Below, piece by piece: positions 38,383-41,669 of a stretch of DNA of 41,669 nt. Each line of letters starts with the position of its first letter. Position 1 is the stretch's first letter. The notes beneath the pieces are model-generated. The model was given only the letters and a program-made list of their open reading frames with translations. It was not told the origin of the DNA and did no database searches. Source of the DNA: Rhodospirillales bacterium (GTDB taxonomy: Bacteria; Pseudomonadota; Alphaproteobacteria; Rhodospirillales_A; JACZKS01); contig JABGRG010000026.1 in NCBI GenBank assembly GCA_018648445.1, forward strand, positions 1 through 41,669. Reading direction: 5' to 3'. The translations under genes and the position numbers were made by a program.

Positions 38383-39438
38383 TTAAAGAGGCGCGGGCGC
38401 TTCCACCCCGTACTTACCGCCCCACTTCTTCAGCGCGTCCATGATCCCGGCATGAAGTTCGACTCCATGCGAAAGTTGATCGTTTCGCCGTTGAAGCGCG
38501 CGGTCGCCGGGCATCTGAACCGGCGGGTCGCCTTCGGCAACCGGCGTCGCGCGGAAATAATCGGCGAGGAACGTGCTTTCGCGCAAGAATGAGTCCATTC
38601 CCGCAAAGCAGTCCGGATCGATCAGTTGCAGGAACACCGACGCGCCCCACTCTTTGGGCCGGTCGGCGCGCCCGTGTCCACCCAGGGCCGCCGTCAGCGC
38701 TTCGATCATGATGCCCAGACCAAATCCCTTGAAACCGAGATCGGCTCCGCCCAGCGGATACTGCGCACCTTTCGGTTCGGAAAACAGCACGCTGGGATCA
38801 TCCGTCGGCTTGCCCGCAGCATCTTTCAGCCAAGGGCCGCCCAGCCGCCTGCCCTCGTTGTTGGCCCTGTTGACCGCACCCTTGGCCGTGGTCGACAGGC
38901 TGACGTCGATGAGGATCGGCGTGGTTTGCGTGGGAATGCCAATGGCAATGGGGTTGGGACTATACCTGCCGGCCAGGCCACCATGCGGGGCAACGCTTTC
39001 CTCGCGCGGGTCCGAGGCCATGAGAACCATCATCAGGTTCATCTCGGTGGCCCGCAACAGGTACGCCTGTAGCGCCCCGATATGGTGGGTCCGGCGGATG
39101 ACGCCGGTGACGATGCCGTGCTCGCGCACGCGCCGTTCGGCCTCTTGCATGGCATGCAGAACCAGCCACGGCCCGGCTAGATAATCGCCGTCCCAGGTGA
39201 AGGCCGCGCCTGTGTCGGCGACAATCTGGAAATCGCCGGCAAGGTTCATGCCGCCATCTTCGACCCCGTTCATGTATGGCGTCATCAGTTGCAGGCCGTG
39301 GGTAGTCTTGCCGAGCAGATCGCCCTCGACCAGAATGTCCGCGACATCAGCGGCACGATCTGCGGCGAGACCGCCACGCTCCAACAGGGTCGCGGCGAAT
39401 GGCCGCAGATCGTCGGCGGAAAAGCGAACGCCGCCCAT
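38383..39438 (-). CDS. Ldh_2 family NAD(P)-dependent malate/lactate-type dehydrogenase (first copy)
   Basis: A dehydrogenase of the malate/L-lactate (Ldh_2, YiaK/ComC-like) family, not related to classical lactate dehydrogenase. It has 351 residues. The N-terminal helix bundle precedes GDLLGKTTHGLQLM, where His47 matches the family's catalytic histidine. Further motifs are RRTHHIGALQAYLL, RYSPNPIAIGIPT, ILIDVSLSTTAKG, and near the end GFKGFGLGIMIEALTAALGG. Substrates in the family include malate, sulfolactate, ureidoglycolate and 2,3-diketogulonate; none can be assigned here. Its ATG shares one base with the stop of the upstream aldolase gene (TGATG), so both belong to one operon. Confidence 0.9.
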   Translation of the reverse strand: MGGVRFSADDLRPFAATLLERGGLAADRAADVADILVEGDLLGKTTHGLQLMTPYMNGVEDGGMNLAGDFQIVADTGAAFTWDGDYLAGPWLVLHAMQEAERRVREHGIVTGVIRRTHHIGALQAYLLRATEMNLMMVLMASDPREESVAPHGGLAGRYSPNPIAIGIPTQTTPILIDVSLSTTAKGAVNRANNEGRRLGGPWLKDAAGKPTDDPSVLFSEPKGAQYPLGGADLGFKGFGLGIMIEALTAALGGHGRADRPKEWGASVFLQLIDPDCFAGMDSFLRESTFLADYFRATPVAEGDPPVQMPGDRALQRRNDQLSHGVELHAGIMDALKKWGGKYGVEAPAPL

Positions 39439-40223
39439 CAGACCTTGATTGCCCGCAACGCCTGGGCGCGTTGCTTGGCGGCGGCCATCATGAACGCCAC
39501 ATCGCCGCCGCCCAGCACGAGACGAACACCCAAGTTAATAATTTTCGCCATATGCGGCGGATCATAAATCCCGCCCATGCCAGCGAATTTACCGTGTTTT
39601 TTAGTCGCTGCGCACATGGTTGCGAAAGCGGCTGTAATGCGTTCGTCGGCGAGTTGGCCGGGAATTCCCATTTCGGCAGCCAGATCGTTGGAACCGATCA
39701 GCAACGCGTCAATCCCGTCAACGGCGGCGATGGCGTCGGCGTTGTCGATGGCTTCGGGCGATTCCAGCATGACGACGACGAAGATATTGCGATTGAGAAT
39801 CTCGATGGCCTCATCGGTGGGATACGTGGCGAACCCCAATTGCGCGGACGGCGCTGTCAGGGACCGATGACCAAGCGGCGGGAAGCGGCAGTGATCGACC
39901 ACCGCGCGGGCCTCTTCAACGGTATCCACATGCGGAACGATGACGCCCATGGCGCCGCCGTCCAGCACCCGCGAGGCGTGGAAACGCTCATGGGCCGGAA
40001 CTCGAACCAAGGGCGTGACATTGGTCGGAAGGGCTGCTACGCACAGTTGAGCAGCGGCGTCGACATCCATGGAGTTGTGTTCCATGTCGATGAACAGCCA
40101 GTCGAAATCGCACTCCTGCGCGATCCCCGGAATGTTCATGCCACGCGTATGCACGACACTAAACCCGATGGCGACTTCGTCGGCTTCCAACTTTTTCCGC
40201 AAGTGATTTTCGATAACGGGCAT
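39438..40223 (-). CDS. HpcH/HpaI family aldolase
   Basis: A metal-dependent class II pyruvate aldolase of the HpcH/HpaI family, 261 residues. The active site is visible: His49 in IDMEHNSMD, Arg74 in PLVRVP, and the metal ligands Glu154 (MLESPEA) and Asp180 (GSNDLA). GAMGVIVPHVDT and RFPPLGHRS are further family hallmarks. Such enzymes cleave 2-keto-3-deoxy acids or 4-hydroxy-2-oxo acids to pyruvate and an aldehyde, and some act on citramalyl or malyl type substrates. It is the first gene of a minus-strand operon with the Ldh_2 dehydrogenase, which suggests the dehydrogenase works on the aldolase substrate or product. Confidence 0.92.
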   Translation of the reverse strand: MPVIENHLRKKLEADEVAIGFSVVHTRGMNIPGIAQECDFDWLFIDMEHNSMDVDAAAQLCVAALPTNVTPLVRVPAHERFHASRVLDGGAMGVIVPHVDTVEEARAVVDHCRFPPLGHRSLTAPSAQLGFATYPTDEAIEILNRNIFVVVMLESPEAIDNADAIAAVDGIDALLIGSNDLAAEMGIPGQLADERITAAFATMCAATKKHGKFAGMGGIYDPPHMAKIINLGVRLVLGGGDVAFMMAAAKQRAQALRAIKV

Positions 40224-40272
40224 GTCTTGATCCTATCTTCCCAAAAATTCCCATAGATAAACTCTTCAGTCG

Positions 40273-40302
40273 ATTATCCTTATAGCCCATCGCATCCGTC
40301 AA
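40273..40302 (-). promoter_or_regulatory. Candidate promoter of the aldolase-dehydrogenase operon
   Basis: On the minus strand TTGACG (40302-40297) is followed after 18 bp by GATAAT (40278-40273), which matches five of six -10 positions. It is adjacent to the dyad at 40304-40321 and 50 bp before the aldolase ATG. Confidence 0.5.
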
Positions 40303-40303
40303 C

Positions 40304-40321
40304 AAAATTGTTGACAATTTT
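40304..40321. promoter_or_regulatory. Operator-like dyad between the divergent aldolase and dehydrogenase genes
   Basis: AAAATTGT, a TG spacer and ACAATTTT form a perfect 8-bp inverted repeat. The core TTGTTGACAA resembles FadR-type GntR operators. It abuts the minus-strand -35 and contains a plus-strand TTGACA (40311-40316), so one bound regulator could control both directions. No regulator gene is in the window. Confidence 0.55.
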
Positions 40322-40414
40322 CTCCCCTTCGAGGAAGACATTTCCTGTAAGATGTGGCACGAAAAAGAGCCCGCAAGATTGCCGCCAAACAACAAAACCC
40401 TTGGGAGATACTAG

Positions 40415-41530
40415 ATGCCGTACCTTAAGTCCGAAAATGGTCAGATTGTCATTTCGGCGACCGGGCTTGAAGCGCTCGTCGCAGCCATATTCGAAGGTGC
40501 CGGTTGCGAGCCAGCCGAAGCCCGTCAGGTTTCACACTATATGGTGGACGGCAATCTAGCCGGTCATGACAGCCATGGTGTCATTCGCACCAAGCGATAT
40601 GTTTCGTGGATGGGTGATCGCGTTTTTCCCGGTCGCGATATCGAGGTGGTCAGCGAGAACGAAAATTTTGTCGTCATCGAAGGCAATTCCGGCTTCGGGC
40701 AGATCATCGCGCCGAAGGCTGTTCAAATCGGCATCGACAAAGCCAAGAAAAATGGCGTCTGCGTGTTAACGTTGCGCAATTCGGGGCATATCGGCCGGGT
40801 CGGCACCTGGGCCGAAATGACCGCCGCGCAAAACGTTGTTTTCGTCGGGTTCGTCAATGTTCGGGCCAGCCTTTTGGTCGCCCCCTTCGCGGGTGTTGAC
40901 AGGCGTATCTCGACGGCCCCATTCACCGTTGGCATCCCAGTGGCTGGAGACGAACCGATCATTCTGGATTTCGCCACCTCGGCGGTGGCCGAGGGCAAGG
41001 CCCTGGTCGCCCTGCAAGGCGGCAAGGAACTGCCGCCGGACGTTCTGATCAATCAGGACGGCACCCGCACCTCGGACCCCATCGCCCTTTACGGCGAACA
41101 ATCACCGGGCCAGGTGGCCAATCCCATGGACGGTCCCGGCGCGTTGCGCGCACTGGGCGATCACAAGGGTGCGGGTTTGGCCTTCGTTTGCGAAATTCTG
41201 GCAGGCGCGTTTACCGGTGCGGGCTGCGCCGGGCCTATGCCGCGCCCCTTCTCCAACAACATGTTCGCCATTTTCATGGATATGGACGCCTTCGCCGCGC
41301 AAGACGGTATTGCCGCCGAAATTCACAGCTACGCCGACTTCTTCACCAGTTCCAAACCCGAAGAAGAAGGTGGCACGGTGCTGACCCCCGGGCAGCCCGA
41401 ACGCATCAAACGCGCCGACAGGCTGGCCAACGGCGTACCCATGTCGGACGGCGCCTGGGAATCCATCATCGAAACGGCGGAAAAAGTGGGCATGAGCCCC
41501 GAGGATATTGAACGCGCCATCAACGCCTAG
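40415..41530 (+). CDS. Ldh_2 family NAD(P)-dependent malate/lactate-type dehydrogenase (second copy)
   Basis: The second, clearly diverged member of the same family, 371 residues. The catalytic-histidine motif is the canonical GHDSHGVIR (His54). Further motifs are LRNSGHIGRVGTWAE, VAPFAGVDRRISTAPFTVGIP, ILDFATSAVAEGK, GPGALRALGDHKGAGLAFVCEILAG and PFSNNMF. GGGAG stands upstream of the ATG. It is divergent from the aldolase operon over 191 bp and ends in a strong terminator. The two dehydrogenases differ at most motif positions, so this is not a recent duplication; they may act on different substrates of one pathway. Confidence 0.92.
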   Translation: MPYLKSENGQIVISATGLEALVAAIFEGAGCEPAEARQVSHYMVDGNLAGHDSHGVIRTKRYVSWMGDRVFPGRDIEVVSENENFVVIEGNSGFGQIIAPKAVQIGIDKAKKNGVCVLTLRNSGHIGRVGTWAEMTAAQNVVFVGFVNVRASLLVAPFAGVDRRISTAPFTVGIPVAGDEPIILDFATSAVAEGKALVALQGGKELPPDVLINQDGTRTSDPIALYGEQSPGQVANPMDGPGALRALGDHKGAGLAFVCEILAGAFTGAGCAGPMPRPFSNNMFAIFMDMDAFAAQDGIAAEIHSYADFFTSSKPEEEGGTVLTPGQPERIKRADRLANGVPMSDGAWESIIETAEKVGMSPEDIERAINA

Positions 41531-41549
41531 CAAGAATACGAGAACGAGA

Positions 41550-41593
41550 ACGGGCCGGGATTGATGGAAGATCAGTCCCGGCCCGTTTTTTTT
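41550..41593 (+). terminator. Rho-independent terminator after the second dehydrogenase gene
   Basis: ACGGGCCGGGA (41550-41560) pairs perfectly over 11 bp with TCCCGGCCCGT (41576-41586) around a 15-base loop and runs into eight Ts (41586-41593). It starts 19 bp after the stop. Confidence 0.9.
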
Positions 41594-41604
41594 GCGACGC
41601 CCGC

Positions 41605-41669
41605 CTATTCGTTGGGCTTGATCGGCAGGCCGTGCTTGGCCATCAACTCGAGATAATCTTCCCTGGGCG
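41605..41669 (-). CDS. C-terminal end of an unidentified protein (cut by window edge)
   Basis: On the minus strand an open frame enters from the right edge and stops at TAG (41605-41607). The last residues read PREDYLELMAKHGLPIKPNE, which has the composition of a real protein end rather than a shadow frame. It sits just after the convergent terminator, where a gene end is expected. Twenty residues are too few to name the family. Confidence 0.5.
   Translation of the reverse strand, partial: PREDYLELMAKHGLPIKPNE

Overview
The window looks like the core chromosome of an alphaproteobacterium, most likely Rhodospirillales-like. The evidence is high GC, a split b/b' ATP synthase stator encoded in an F0-only operon (atpI-atpB-atpE-atpF'-atpF), and the gene order mraZ...ftsZ-lpxC-bamD-recN-ligA. 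The species cannot be named from sequence alone.

Layout. Positions 1-2812 hold the 3' part of smc (+), cut by the window edge. Positions 2876-5471 hold the F0 operon (+), with its own TTGACA-type promoter. From 5468 to 29921 almost everything is on the minus strand: a division and cell wall (dcw) cluster that runs, in transcription order, mraZ, rsmH, ftsL, ftsI, murE, murF, mraY, murD, ftsW, murG, murC, murB, ddl, ftsQ, ftsA, ftsZ, and then lpxC, bamD, recN and ligA. Most dcw genes overlap their neighbour by 1-4 bases (ATGA, TGATG or TAATG junctions), which suggests strong translational coupling. Upstream of mraZ is an array of TGGGN boxes at exact 10-bp spacing, the expected binding site of MraZ itself.

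Positions 30252-33498 (minus) hold a GNAT acetyltransferase, the RNase P RNA gene rnpB, an AmpD-like amidase, a DjlA-like J-domain protein and a DUF3750 membrane-anchored protein. Positions 33660-38307 hold a TolC-family outer-membrane protein (+), a beta-carbonic anhydrase (-), a tandem universal stress protein (-) and an OFA-family MFS carrier (+). Positions 38383-41530 hold a small catabolic-looking locus: an HpcH/HpaI aldolase with an Ldh_2-family dehydrogenase (-), divergent from a second Ldh_2-family dehydrogenase (+), with a GntR-like dyad between them. The extreme right edge has the last 20 codons of another minus-strand gene.

The genes are mostly ordinary housekeeping. The more unusual signals lie between genes: a 146-bp near-palindromic element wedged between bamD and recN, the 10-bp phased MraZ operator, an intercistronic stem-loop after atpE, two convergent pairs whose stop codons overlap, nested dyads upstream of the OFA carrier, and the operator dyad of the aldolase/dehydrogenase locus. 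I did not see a clearly novel multi-gene system. The aldolase plus two dehydrogenases locus and the palindromic element are the best leads.
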